Assembly (NCBI GenBank): GCA_018660825.1
Contig: JABJJO010000043.1
Span: 1-64,000 of the forward strand
Direction: 5' to 3'
DNA length: 64,000 bases
Origin: Planctomycetaceae bacterium
GTDB taxonomy: Bacteria > Planctomycetota > Planctomycetia > Pirellulales > Pirellulaceae
Numbering within the stretch: the stretch's first letter is position 1; each line of letters opens with the position of its first letter. The notes under the pieces are model-generated. The model saw only the letters and a program-made list of their open reading frames with translations, had not been told where the DNA came from and made no database searches. This document shows positions 18,455 through 27,930 of this stretch, one piece after another. The position numbers were made by a program, and so were the translations under genes.

Positions 18455-19855
18455 TTACTCCCACTCTCCAAATTCGACTGAAATTTCCAGCTTCTTCGAC
18501 ATCAAGTAATAGACCATTTGCACGGGGCCTTTTTCCGCCAATTTATATTGATCAAGAAGTTCCTTGGGAGTATGGATTTCAGCCAGATTCATATTACCGA
18601 CGATATGTCCTTTTCGCAGACCAGCGATATACAGAGGGCAGGTCGTTTTAATGTCCGTCACTAGTACTCCGCCCGTGTGTTCAGCGAAAGAAACTTGCAG
18701 TTCAGCTTGATCGACTTTGTTGATCTTTGAGGTGTGGGGTGTTCCTAGCCTCAGGATATGTACGACGGATTTATCGCCCGCCGCGTAATCACTTATGATT
18801 TTGCGAAGGTCAAGGAAAGACTCAACTTTACGATCGTCGAAGCCCGTGACGATATCGCCGACAAGCAGACCACCTTTGTCGGCCGCTGTACCGTCTTGTA
18901 CACTCTCGATATAGCAGGGGCCTGGTGGTTGTCGGCAGCCAACACCGAGGAAAGCGCCCTGGCGATAATCTACATCAGCTTGAGCGCCTTGTCGAATAGA
19001 TTCGGCAACAGCTTTTGTTCCTAATGTGCCGTACAGCTTGACGTACAGCAGTTGCGTCATAGATGTTATGTGTTGCAGACCCGTATCTGTGATGGGGCAA
19101 TATCGCAGGTCCAGATTAGTAAGTTGTTTGAGGTGGCGGACTTCGGAGAACAGTTGATCTTGCAGTTTGCAGCGTTTGAGCACCAAGGATTCAAGGTTCC
19201 GCATTTTGCCGATGATGGGCATCCAATTGCCGGAAAGATCAATGCCTTCGATGAGTAGTTCTTGGGCGGTGGTGATCCAAGTTAACAAGTATAAATCTTC
19301 CTCTGTACCACGCCATGAGGTGTTTAGATACATACGGATGACGTACTTTGAGTTAGGGCCAATGCGAGTGTAAACGCGTTCAATCCAGCCTCCGAGTTTA
19401 CGGAATTCGGCCAACGCTTCTTCTTCACGGATTTTGTTGAGTCGAGTGAGGGCGGTGGCGGCTCGGCGAGCGATGCGGTTATCAGTGGATTGCGCCAGTA
19501 CGTCTAACGCTTGCTTGGCGCCGTTGCCGGACCCAAACTGAGCGGTTTTTACTTGCAACGACAACTGGACTAAGACATGAATTGAACGCGTGATCCCTTC
19601 GTAGTTTTGTTGCGGGATGTTCTTTTCAAGCAATGGAATTATAGATGTGCCGCGGTCGATTAACTCCAAGGTCGCTGTCTCGCGTTGGATGAATTTGCGA
19701 GCGGAGAGTGCGTTGATAAGCTGTTGCACAGTGGTAGAGTCATCAGCGGAAACTGGAGGTGCAAAGAAACTCACTAGCATGAAAGCCGCTGTGATGCTTA
19801 GTATTGTGCGAGTTGTAACGGTTTGGTTTTTCACGGATTGGATAGCAATGAACAA
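18455..19855 (-). CDS. Secreted LRR / double-PDZ protein
   Basis: Up to 466 residues. The longest frame starts at a TTG at 19855; a GTG at 19834 gives a more compact signal peptide (TILSITAAFMLVSFFAPPVSA), so the start is uncertain. Residues about 40-150 are helical and HEAT-like. Residues 195-285 contain leucine-rich repeats (LESLVLKRCKL, LTNLDLRYCPITDTGL). A clear PDZ domain spans about 300-372 (GAFLGVGCRQP...GLLVGDIVTGFDDRKV), and a second PDZ-like domain 392-455. It probably acts as a periplasmic scaffold. It is the first gene of the minus-strand operon. Confidence 0.75.
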   Translation of the reverse strand: MFIAIQSVKNQTVTTRTILSITAAFMLVSFFAPPVSADDSTTVQQLINALSARKFIQRETATLELIDRGTSIIPLLEKNIPQQNYEGITRSIHVLVQLSLQVKTAQFGSGNGAKQALDVLAQSTDNRIARRAATALTRLNKIREEEALAEFRKLGGWIERVYTRIGPNSKYVIRMYLNTSWRGTEEDLYLLTWITTAQELLIEGIDLSGNWMPIIGKMRNLESLVLKRCKLQDQLFSEVRHLKQLTNLDLRYCPITDTGLQHITSMTQLLYVKLYGTLGTKAVAESIRQGAQADVDYRQGAFLGVGCRQPPGPCYIESVQDGTAADKGGLLVGDIVTGFDDRKVESFLDLRKIISDYAAGDKSVVHILRLGTPHTSKINKVDQAELQVSFAEHTGGVLVTDIKTTCPLYIAGLRKGHIVGNMNLAEIHTPKELLDQYKLAEKGPVQMVYYLMSKKLEISVEFGEWE

Positions 19856-20080
19856 GTGGTTTTATCTGTCTATATTAACAGATAACGCAAAGTTGTGGGC
19901 CCACCTGCGATACGCTTTTCGCCGGAGGTTTACAAAACTTAGACTATGAATTCCCATGAATGTGCAAAAATAAGTGGGCTGCGATAATTTTCAAGTGCCG
20001 TGAAGGACTCGGATGGCATAAGATGGAAGCTGTGGACAATTGTGAGCGTCGGGAGCTTTACTAGGAATGGATTGTGGTTG

Positions 20081-21214
20081 ATGACTGCTATTAGGTGTAG
20101 AAGTTGGGTGAAGCGACTATTGGTGTTATTGTTGTTTTCCGCATTGTTTGGTTGCCTTGGGTCAATTGAAACAGCCAGTGGTGATCAAGCACTACTGACG
20201 TTACGGCAACAAACCATCATGCAATACACTCGGCAAGGGCGTTTGGATTCGGTTACACGCGAGAAAATATTTGCCGCTGCAGATGCCACCGCATTGCAAG
20301 CATTAATTTCCAAATTAGACGATGCGCATCTTAATACCCTTCCAGTTGATGGCCGAGTCTGTATGGAAAAATTAAAGGAAATGGTTGCCCTAGGGAAACG
20401 CTTTAGCGGTTCCCCAGGGATGGATCAGCAACGCAAGATGTTGATGAAATATTTCAAAGGTTTGGGGGCGACGGTTGTGCAACAGTCATTTAACGCTAGA
20501 AACCCACTGACTAGGCAACCTGTTGAGTCTGTGAAGATGACAAACCTGATTGTGCAATGGCATCCGGAAAGGCAAAATCGGGTATTGATTTGTGCACATT
20601 ACGATACTCGGCCATTTCCGGATAATGATCCGCTCGTTGCCAATCGAAAAGGGTTGTTTGTGGGAGCGAACGATGGTGCAAGTGGAGTGGCTGTGTTGTG
20701 TGGGTTGGCACCGCACATGGGCAAATTAGAAGGTAAATTCGGAGTTGATTTTGTGTTGTTTGATGGAGAAGAGCTCGTGTATGACAATGACCGCGACCCA
20801 TTTTTTTTAGGATCAACACATTTCGCTCGAGAATACGCGTCGCTGCCACCGACGTATCGGTATTCAGCAGGAATTTTGTTGGACATGGTCGGCGATGCAA
20901 ACTTGCAAATTTATCAAGAAATGAATAGCAGGCGTTTTGCGCCGAAGTTAATTCAACAGTTTTGGGCAATCGCGCGCCGTATAAATGTCAAAGAATTCCA
21001 TGCTCAAATTCGGCATGAAGTACGTGATGATCATTTGCCATTAAATAAAATCGCGAAAATTCCGACGATTGACATTATCGATTTTGATTATCCTAGCCCG
21101 CGACATCGAAAAACGTATTGGCATACGACAGAGGACACCGTGGATAAATGCTCTGCTGTTTCATTAGCGCATGTTGGTTGCGTGACATTGGCCTGGTTAA
21201 AAAGTATCCAGTAG
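20081..21214 (+). CDS. M28-family zinc hydrolase, glutaminyl-cyclase-like
   Basis: The frame is open from a GTG at 20000, but the ATG at 20081 gives a normal export signal (RLLVLLLFSALFGC), possibly a lipoprotein at FGC. M28 motifs are ordered: ICAHYDTRP, GANDGASGVAVL, VLFDGEE, LLDMVGD, DDHLPLN and YWHTTEDT, giving a His/Asp/Glu zinc site. GANDGASG, DDHLPLN and the FDYP-HTTEDT end match glutaminyl-peptide cyclotransferases more than aminopeptidases. The predicted reaction is N-terminal pyroglutamate formation on exported peptides (inference from family). Confidence 0.82.
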   Translation: MTAIRCRSWVKRLLVLLLFSALFGCLGSIETASGDQALLTLRQQTIMQYTRQGRLDSVTREKIFAAADATALQALISKLDDAHLNTLPVDGRVCMEKLKEMVALGKRFSGSPGMDQQRKMLMKYFKGLGATVVQQSFNARNPLTRQPVESVKMTNLIVQWHPERQNRVLICAHYDTRPFPDNDPLVANRKGLFVGANDGASGVAVLCGLAPHMGKLEGKFGVDFVLFDGEELVYDNDRDPFFLGSTHFAREYASLPPTYRYSAGILLDMVGDANLQIYQEMNSRRFAPKLIQQFWAIARRINVKEFHAQIRHEVRDDHLPLNKIAKIPTIDIIDFDYPSPRHRKTYWHTTEDTVDKCSAVSLAHVGCVTLAWLKSIQ

Positions 21215-21289
21215 CATGGATGACTGGTTTGGTTAAAGCCCGCTCGACGGCTCGTGTTATAAAAAAAATATGGAATTGGAAGCAACGCG

Positions 21290-22342
21290 ATGAAGTTCAA
21301 AATTGCACTCTATCCAGGTGATGGAATCGGCCCCGATGTTTTAACACAGGCCGAGCGGGTGATGTATCGAGTTGGTGAATTACAGGGCATCGCCTTTGAT
21401 TGTACAACATTCAATTGGGGGATGGATCATTGGTCCAAACATGGGCAACTAGTACCTGCCGATTTTTTAGCACAACTAAAAGGCATGGACGCAATTCTAC
21501 TGGGAGCGGTTGGGTGGCCAGATATTCTGCCTGACCACGAGACGCTGGCCCCTTTGGTGGAGATACGCCAATCGTTTGACCAATACGCGTGCGTCAGGCC
21601 GGCGCGCTTATGTCGAGGGTTAGACAGTGTGCTTGCTGGTCGCAGTCACAACGATATTGATTTTGTCGTGGTCCGTGAAAATTCAGAAGGTGAATATATT
21701 GATAATGGCGGACGATTCAAGCAGGGCAGTGATGACGAAGTGGCAGTACAAACAGCAGTGCACACCCGTAAAGGCGTGGAGCGGATTCTGCGGTACGCAT
21801 TTGAGTTATCCGAGCAACGACGTGGACGTTTAACGATGGTTACTAAGTCGAATGCTTTAAAATACTCATATGTAATGTGGGATGATGTTCTAGCGGATAT
21901 CCGTGGTGATTACCCCGATGTAAAGGAAGTCTCTAAAATGCATTGTGATGCGGCTGTCATGAATTTTGTTCGGCACCCAAATGAATTTGATGTCGTAGTG
22001 GCTTCCAATCTGTTTGGAGATTTATTGACGGATCTCGGCGGCATACTTGGCGGTGGATTGGGGTTGGCACCCAGTTGTAACGTGAACCCAACTAACGAAT
22101 TTCCTTCAATGTTCGAGCCGGTTCACGGTTCGGCACCGGATATCGCGGGACAAGGCATCGCGAATCCAATTGCATGTGTCTTAAGCCTAGCAATGATGCT
22201 TGATCATCTGCAATGTGGCGTCGCCTCTGAGAGTATCCGTCACGCCGTTGAAACAGCGTTGCTCAATGGCAGCAAAACGCCCGACCTGGGAGGGGATTTG
22301 ACTACTGAGCAAATGGGGGACGCGGTTTTGGCGCAGTTATAG
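21290..22342 (+). CDS. Isocitrate/isopropylmalate dehydrogenase family, tartrate/D-malate dehydrogenase type
   Basis: A 350-residue NAD-dependent beta-decarboxylating dehydrogenase. It has the N-terminal YPGDGIGPDV, DFVVVRENSEGEYIDNGGR, VTKSNALKYS, the metal-binding VASNLFGDLLTDLGG and FEPVHGSAPDIAGQGIANP. The segments AILLGAVGWPDILPDHETL and FDQYACVRPARL are characteristic of tartrate dehydrogenase/D-malate dehydrogenase rather than LeuB. It would act on D-malate, tartrate or a similar 2-hydroxyacid. A leucine-biosynthesis role is less likely because no leu genes are nearby. Confidence 0.87.
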   Translation: MKFKIALYPGDGIGPDVLTQAERVMYRVGELQGIAFDCTTFNWGMDHWSKHGQLVPADFLAQLKGMDAILLGAVGWPDILPDHETLAPLVEIRQSFDQYACVRPARLCRGLDSVLAGRSHNDIDFVVVRENSEGEYIDNGGRFKQGSDDEVAVQTAVHTRKGVERILRYAFELSEQRRGRLTMVTKSNALKYSYVMWDDVLADIRGDYPDVKEVSKMHCDAAVMNFVRHPNEFDVVVASNLFGDLLTDLGGILGGGLGLAPSCNVNPTNEFPSMFEPVHGSAPDIAGQGIANPIACVLSLAMMLDHLQCGVASESIRHAVETALLNGSKTPDLGGDLTTEQMGDAVLAQL

Positions 22343-22505
22343 AAGGGGCTGCGATTCGGTACAAATAGACAGTTGTCCCCGCTGAACTTTCTGTGTTAAA
22401 CTTTGCAGATTTTATCGATTGTAGGCCCTCCAACCTCCGATGTTTTTAATAGCTATGCTCGTTCTGAGGGTAGCAATAACGATTGAATGCTGCAGGGGGA
22501 ATTGG

Positions 22506-22916
22506 ATGTGTTCTGGAAAAATAGTTAAACCATGGTTACTTATGGTAATGGCCATGCCATTAATCTCTGCTGTGGGTTGTGCGGGATCTTGTGGGTGCTT
22601 GCGCAGCGGAATCTCAGGTCGTTTGTCGCGTCCAGTGGTTTTGGAAGAGACTCTTGTCGATAACGAGTTACCCCAGTCCGAAGCTATGTTATTAGCGGTA
22701 GCTGATGAGCCCAAAATCCTGTCCGCATTATTTGCTGCTCGTAGTAGCATTGAGCAACAAGGGCATAAAATTGGCCAAGGTATTGCGGATCGGCGATTGC
22801 AATTGCGTGAGCGCATTGAAGCCCGCGGTCGCCAAAACGGATGTGGTGAGTTCTTTTGGAATTCATGGCACAACGATCCACCGGCGTTGGCAGATTACGC
22901 GACGCCAGTTGAGTAA
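22506..22916 (+). CDS. Small predicted lipoprotein
   Basis: The frame is open from 22440. The ATG at 22506, preceded by GGGGGAATTGG, gives MCSGKIVKPWLLMVMAMPLISAVGC with a lipobox-like AVGC, followed by a Cys-rich GSCGCLR. The mature part of about 110 residues is charged, with LAVADEPKILSALFAARSSIEQQG, and has no recognised domain. It lies between a dehydrogenase gene and a convergent M16 gene. The function is unknown. Confidence 0.6.
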   Translation: MCSGKIVKPWLLMVMAMPLISAVGCAGSCGCLRSGISGRLSRPVVLEETLVDNELPQSEAMLLAVADEPKILSALFAARSSIEQQGHKIGQGIADRRLQLRERIEARGRQNGCGEFFWNSWHNDPPALADYATPVE

Positions 22917-22942
22917 TCGTCGTTGGGTATAACTGGCGAGGG

Positions 22943-25675
22943 TTATTTCGCTTCAAAGTCTCCGGCTGTAATCACAATCAGCTTCTCAGGCAGCATGTAC
23001 TTGCGAGCTGCTGCATTAACTTGTTCCACGCTCAATGCTTGAATGGCAATTTCCAGATCTTTGGTAGTTTGGATGTCGCGTTGTTGCACTACCAGTGAAT
23101 TAAGCAGTCCGAGCATCCCACCATCGGTTGCCCGAGATACTGCATTGCTCTGCATGATCGCGTCTTTTGCTTTCTTGAGTTCAGTTGCCGTAATTCCATC
23201 TTTGCGTAACAAATCAACTTCTTCGCGTATTGCAGCAACCACCTTATCCGAGTTAGCTGGATTGGAGATTGCATACATCATGAAACGCCCGAGATCCTTA
23301 AACGTGTAGGTGCGGTACATGGATGCGACACCATAGGAAAGGCCATCCTTTTGTCGCACTCGGTCAGCCAATCGCGATGACAAACTGCCGCCACCAAGTA
23401 TCTGATTGGCTACCAGCAGTGCTGGATAATCCTTATTCATTCGACCGACAGGCACTTGATGGGCTGCGAGGTAGAAAGCATTCTTCTTTCCGGGCGTGAG
23501 GATGGTTTCATGGCGTCCGATGACATCAGGAAACGCGGAGGAGTCAATTCGAACATACTCCACCTTCGTTGCAAAATTTCCGATAGCGTTTGTCACCGCG
23601 GGCAACAATTCGGCAGTTGCAAAATCTCCCACGACAACGAGTTCACCGGAACCATTGCCAATTTGAGTTGCGTAAAGTTCCTTGATGTCATCAAGCTTTA
23701 CCGATTTAAGCAGAACGATTTGTTCTTCGATCGTATGTGACGCTCGAATATCGGTTTTAGCATACGGCGTCATTGTTCGCGCTAGTAAATTCATGGCAAG
23801 TGCTTGTGGATCGGATTTGGACGCTTCCAAGCCGGTAATCGATTGTTGTCGGATGACCTCAAACTCATCTTCCGGAAATGAAGGTGTTTGTAGTACTTGA
23901 GTCATGATTGCCAATATTGCGGGTAGTGTTTCCCGTTTCGCTGTTATCGAGATATCTAGTGACCCCGAGGATCCGCCGAAGGAAAGCGACGCGCCGAGTT
24001 GATCTAAAGCATCTTGAATCTGTTGATGATTCAGAGATTCCGTACCTCGCATCATCATCGTTCCCAAAAAATTTGCGGCGCTATCATACTTCAATAGACT
24101 TTCCGCGTTACCGTAATTAAGACTTAGACTTAGCACAACTTGTTCACCGCGACTTTTCTTGGAGAGCAAGGCGGTTTGAATACCGGAAGGTAATTCGTCT
24201 CGCTTCGTTCGTTTATCGATGTTATCTAACGAGGTTTCGAACTTTTCGCCTTGGGCGATCGATTTGCGACCTTGATAATCTTTTACCATCGCTGCAATAT
24301 CGGGTGTACTAGGAATCGTTACATGCTGTGGTGCTGTTGTAGGAATAAATAATCCAGTCGTGCGGTTGTTGGCACCCATGTAGAGTTTTGCAACTCGTTG
24401 CACATCTGCGGCCGTCACGTTTTCCACTCGATCTCGATATAGAAAGAACAGTCGCCAGTCACCCTGAGCTGCCCAGTTACTAAGTCGAACTGCGACACGC
24501 GCTGTATTATTGAGAGATTGTTCACGTTGTTTCTTGATTTGCTGAACAACTCGCTGGACTTCTTCGTCGGAAACGCCGTTCTCAGCAATCTTGTCGATTT
24601 CAGTGATCATGGTAGATTGAACTGCCTCGACGTTATCTTTATCGGCAGCCTGAGAGTAGAAGACCATGATGCCGGGATCTCGTTGAGCAAAGGTACCACC
24701 GACGATGCTGCTAGCAATCTTAGTTTCCACGAGTGCTTTGTACAGGCGGCCTGCTGGTTCAGTTGACAGGATGTAACTCAACACATCGACTGCGGCGAAG
24801 TCTTCATGAGCAGAGGCAGGGACGTGATACACGACACCGGCGATAGCGACTTCACCAGTACGGCGCAATGTCACACTGCGTTCGCCGTCTTGCGGCGGTT
24901 CGATTGTATAGGTCTTGTCGAGTTTCCGTGTTGGTGTTGGAATAGCCCCGAAATGTTGCTTGGTAAAATCGAGTGCTTTTGCTTTGTCAAACTGACCAGC
25001 GATGATCAGCAAAGCGTTATCAGGTTGATAGTACTTGCGATAAAAAGAGCGCAGATTTGGTAGTGGTACGAGTTCAATATCGCTCTTGTTTCCGATAGTC
25101 GATTTTCCATAATTGTGCCAATCAAACGCCGCGGATGTCATGCGTTGCATCAAAATACGACTGGGACTATTTTCCCCGCGTTCGAATTCGTTGCGTACAA
25201 CTGAGAATTCAGACTGGAGATCTGACCCTTTGATGTAACTATTGATCATGCGATCTGCTTCGAGCCTAATCGCAAACTCTAGGTTTTCATTACCCGCGGG
25301 GAGTGTTTCGTAGTAATTGGTTCGGTCTAGGGAAGTGGTGCCGTTGAAGCGAGCGCCTTTTTCAGTGAGCAGACCTGGGATGTCACCATGGGTAGGCGTT
25401 CCCTTAAATACCATGTGTTCGAGCAGATGAGCCATGCCTGTTTCACCATAACCCTCATGGCGAGAACCGACAAAAACGGTCAGATTTACGGTTACCGTGG
25501 GGGCAGAATCATCAGGATACAACAGGATTTGTAGGCCATTATCAAGTTGGTACTGCGTTATACCTTCAATCGTGACAAGTTCCTCGACTTCTGCGGCGAA
25601 AGATCGGTCGACACTGGATACCTGCAATGTCAGGCCAACAAGGAATAGAGCGACAAATTTAGCGAAACGTTTCAT
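22943..25675 (-). CDS. M16-family zinc peptidase (two-half, secreted)
   Basis: About 910 residues. The frame extends to 25840, but the ATG at 25675 follows AGGATAAT and begins a signal peptide (RFAKFVALFLVGLTLQVSSV). The inverted zinc motif HLLEH is at 83-87 in GMAHLLEHMVFKG, with NEFERGE downstream as the probable third-ligand region. The second M16 half (from about 480) lacks the zinc motif, as is usual for tandem M16 proteins. FYRKYYQPDNALLIIAGQFD and the C-terminal GGGSLSSRLADRVRQKDGLSYG are family hallmarks. It is probably periplasmic and degrades peptides. Confidence 0.9.
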   Translation of the reverse strand: MKRFAKFVALFLVGLTLQVSSVDRSFAAEVEELVTIEGITQYQLDNGLQILLYPDDSAPTVTVNLTVFVGSRHEGYGETGMAHLLEHMVFKGTPTHGDIPGLLTEKGARFNGTTSLDRTNYYETLPAGNENLEFAIRLEADRMINSYIKGSDLQSEFSVVRNEFERGENSPSRILMQRMTSAAFDWHNYGKSTIGNKSDIELVPLPNLRSFYRKYYQPDNALLIIAGQFDKAKALDFTKQHFGAIPTPTRKLDKTYTIEPPQDGERSVTLRRTGEVAIAGVVYHVPASAHEDFAAVDVLSYILSTEPAGRLYKALVETKIASSIVGGTFAQRDPGIMVFYSQAADKDNVEAVQSTMITEIDKIAENGVSDEEVQRVVQQIKKQREQSLNNTARVAVRLSNWAAQGDWRLFFLYRDRVENVTAADVQRVAKLYMGANNRTTGLFIPTTAPQHVTIPSTPDIAAMVKDYQGRKSIAQGEKFETSLDNIDKRTKRDELPSGIQTALLSKKSRGEQVVLSLSLNYGNAESLLKYDSAANFLGTMMMRGTESLNHQQIQDALDQLGASLSFGGSSGSLDISITAKRETLPAILAIMTQVLQTPSFPEDEFEVIRQQSITGLEASKSDPQALAMNLLARTMTPYAKTDIRASHTIEEQIVLLKSVKLDDIKELYATQIGNGSGELVVVGDFATAELLPAVTNAIGNFATKVEYVRIDSSAFPDVIGRHETILTPGKKNAFYLAAHQVPVGRMNKDYPALLVANQILGGGSLSSRLADRVRQKDGLSYGVASMYRTYTFKDLGRFMMYAISNPANSDKVVAAIREEVDLLRKDGITATELKKAKDAIMQSNAVSRATDGGMLGLLNSLVVQQRDIQTTKDLEIAIQALSVEQVNAAARKYMLPEKLIVITAGDFEAK

Positions 25676-25858
25676 GATTGAATTATCCTGTGTTGGTTTT
25701 GGTTCATTTGTATGTTGATGAATCACTACTCGGGTGTAGTTGGAAACTGTTTTGTGTATTTTAAACCGTAGACATATTGTACTGAATCTATGAGTGATGT
25801 TAACCCATAAGTGAGCCGGTGTGTAAGGAACGCGATTCACAATTATTAGAGAAATGGT

Positions 25859-26380
25859 TCAGAGATCTATCCAGAAAAAAAACTCGCTGTAGGGTTGGAT
25901 GCCATCGTCCATTTTGCGAGCGTCATTTTTCGTTAGAAATCCCGCTTTGAGGAAAAATTTGTGGGCTCTTTCAAAGCGGGTATCGGACCAGAATTCGACT
26001 CGCTGAAACCCTTGGGAGCGTGCCCACTTGAGCGCCCATTGCATCAGGGCTTGTCCTAACCCCATGCCGCGCAATGATTGGTGTAAATAGAGTCTTCTGA
26101 AAGTACACGAACGAGGTTGTTGATCGAGTGGAACGACAGCATGGCAACCGACAATGGTCTGTTGTTGGTCCTCCACAATAATGAATTCACCACCGCGTCC
26201 GCGATAGTTGCCTTCCAAATTGAGCAAATCTGAGTCGTCTCCATTGAGAATGACCTGATCCCCATACTCTTGATAACAAGATTCAATCAACGACACGACC
26301 CGATCCTTATCTGCATTCTGAGCGCTGTAGACCGTGAAGTCGATGAATCCTTTTAACGGAGATAGTGGGAGTGATGGCAT
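25859..26380 (-). CDS. GNAT-family N-acetyltransferase
   Basis: A 173-residue single-domain GNAT. The acetyl-CoA pyrophosphate loop is LRGMGLGQALMQWAL, preceded by the beta4 strand RRLYLHQS and followed by FWSDTRFERAHKFFLKAGF. The substrate cannot be told from sequence. It lies downstream of the M16 gene's promoter region but is transcribed separately on the same strand. Confidence 0.87.
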   Translation of the reverse strand: MPSLPLSPLKGFIDFTVYSAQNADKDRVVSLIESCYQEYGDQVILNGDDSDLLNLEGNYRGRGGEFIIVEDQQQTIVGCHAVVPLDQQPRSCTFRRLYLHQSLRGMGLGQALMQWALKWARSQGFQRVEFWSDTRFERAHKFFLKAGFLTKNDARKMDDGIQPYSEFFFWIDL

Positions 26381-26462
26381 GCAAACAATCTTCGTTAGAG
26401 ATCAGGGGAAACGAAAGAATCGCGAGTAGAATAAAAAGGGTCTACGAAGGGCAATGTTGGGT

Positions 26463-27893
26463 TTACCCGAGCAGTTTCAACATCGGTGAACCTTCGTTAA
26501 GCGTAGGGCGTTCTGGGCGGCCTTGGTGTGAGTACATCAATTTCATATTATCCAGACCGAGCAGGTAGAGAATCGTAGCATGGATGTCTTTAATATGCAT
26601 GCGATCGTCTACAGCGTGCAGGCCAAGTTCATCGGTCGTGCCGATAACTTGTCCGCCTTTAACTCCGCCGCCTGCCATGAACATCGTGAAACCGTAGGGG
26701 TTGTGGTCTCTACCGGTTCCTTTTTCACTCATTGGAGTACGGCCAAACTCTCCACCCCAAATGACGAGTGTTTCTTCAAGCAGTCCTCGTTGCTTGAGAT
26801 CTTTCAACAGACCAGCGACTGGTTTATCGGAGGCGCCGCAGTTATCAGTGTGATTGGTTTCGATATTTGTATGTGCATCCCATTTACTGCCGCAGCCGTG
26901 ATAAAGTTGTACAAAGCGAACTCCTCGCTCGACAAGCCGTCGCGCGAGTAAACAGTTTGTCCCAAATGCCTCGGTCTTCTTGTCATCCATGCCATACAGT
27001 ACTTTGGTGGCAGCCGTTTCACGTGATAAATCAACGGCCTCAGGGGCAGTTTGTTGCATCAAATACGCGAGTTCGAAGCTGCGGATACGAGCTTCCAGTT
27101 CACTTTGATCTTGCGCAAGTGGCCTGGCGTGTTGTTTGTTTAATTGTGCCAGCAAGGAATTCTTGCGGACTTGCCTTGGTGTATCAATGGATTTGTCAGG
27201 TACAAGATTTTGAATTGGCGGGTTGTTACCCGACAATGCGGTACCTTGGTAGGTCGCAGGCATAAAACCAGTACCCCAATTTCGCGCACGGTTAAAGACC
27301 TTGTTGGGGACGTCTTCAATAACGACAAAGGTAGGCAGGTTGTTGTTTTCTGTGCCGAGTCCATAGCTAACCCAACTACCCAACGATGGCCGACCGCCAC
27401 GGATGGAACACGTATTCATTTGGCAAACACCGTTGGAGTGGTTTAGTCCATTGCCGTGGCAAGATCGAATAACGGCAATGTCATCCACGCAAGTTGCAAT
27501 GTTGGGCAGCCAATCGGATACCCATGTACCGGCTTCGCCATGTTGTTTCCATTTGCGTTTGTCCGCCAACAATGGTGCATTGTATTCACCCATAGGGGTA
27601 ATGATTGGACCATAAGTGTCAGGCAGCGGTTGCCCCGCGAGTTCTCTAAGCTTGGGTTTTGGGTCGAATAGATCGAGGTGACTTGGTCCGCCTTCCATGA
27701 AAAGAAAGATGACTTGTTTAGCGCGAGCAAGGTGATGACTGACTGCGGCAGAACCAGTCGGTATTGTTTCCGACCTCACTGCTTGTTGACTCAGCATTCC
27801 TGTTAACGCGATACTACCAAACCCTAGGCCTGCTTGGGCTAACATCTCACGTCGGGAGGATCGACCGTCAAATATGCGTGGGGGTGTGTTCAT
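26463..27893 (-). CDS. DUF1501 protein, Tat-exported
   Basis: A 476-residue protein with the twin-arginine signal SSRREMLAQAGLGFGSIALTG. DUF1501 hallmarks include FLFMEGGPSHLDLFDPKP, HSNGVCQMNT, GRPSLGSWVSYGLGTENNNLP, VIWGGEFGRTPMSEKGTGRDHNPYGF and DIHATILYLLGLD. The family is related to alkaline phosphatase/sulfatase-fold proteins, but its reaction is not established. It follows the PSCyt1-DUF1549-DUF1553 gene by 37 bp, the standard planctomycete pairing, and is presumably co-expressed with it. Confidence 0.9.
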   Translation of the reverse strand: MNTPPRIFDGRSSRREMLAQAGLGFGSIALTGMLSQQAVRSETIPTGSAAVSHHLARAKQVIFLFMEGGPSHLDLFDPKPKLRELAGQPLPDTYGPIITPMGEYNAPLLADKRKWKQHGEAGTWVSDWLPNIATCVDDIAVIRSCHGNGLNHSNGVCQMNTCSIRGGRPSLGSWVSYGLGTENNNLPTFVVIEDVPNKVFNRARNWGTGFMPATYQGTALSGNNPPIQNLVPDKSIDTPRQVRKNSLLAQLNKQHARPLAQDQSELEARIRSFELAYLMQQTAPEAVDLSRETAATKVLYGMDDKKTEAFGTNCLLARRLVERGVRFVQLYHGCGSKWDAHTNIETNHTDNCGASDKPVAGLLKDLKQRGLLEETLVIWGGEFGRTPMSEKGTGRDHNPYGFTMFMAGGGVKGGQVIGTTDELGLHAVDDRMHIKDIHATILYLLGLDNMKLMYSHQGRPERPTLNEGSPMLKLLG

Positions 27894-27930
27894 GGTTGGC
27901 AGAAGGTGAATTACGTATTGAGAGGTTGGA

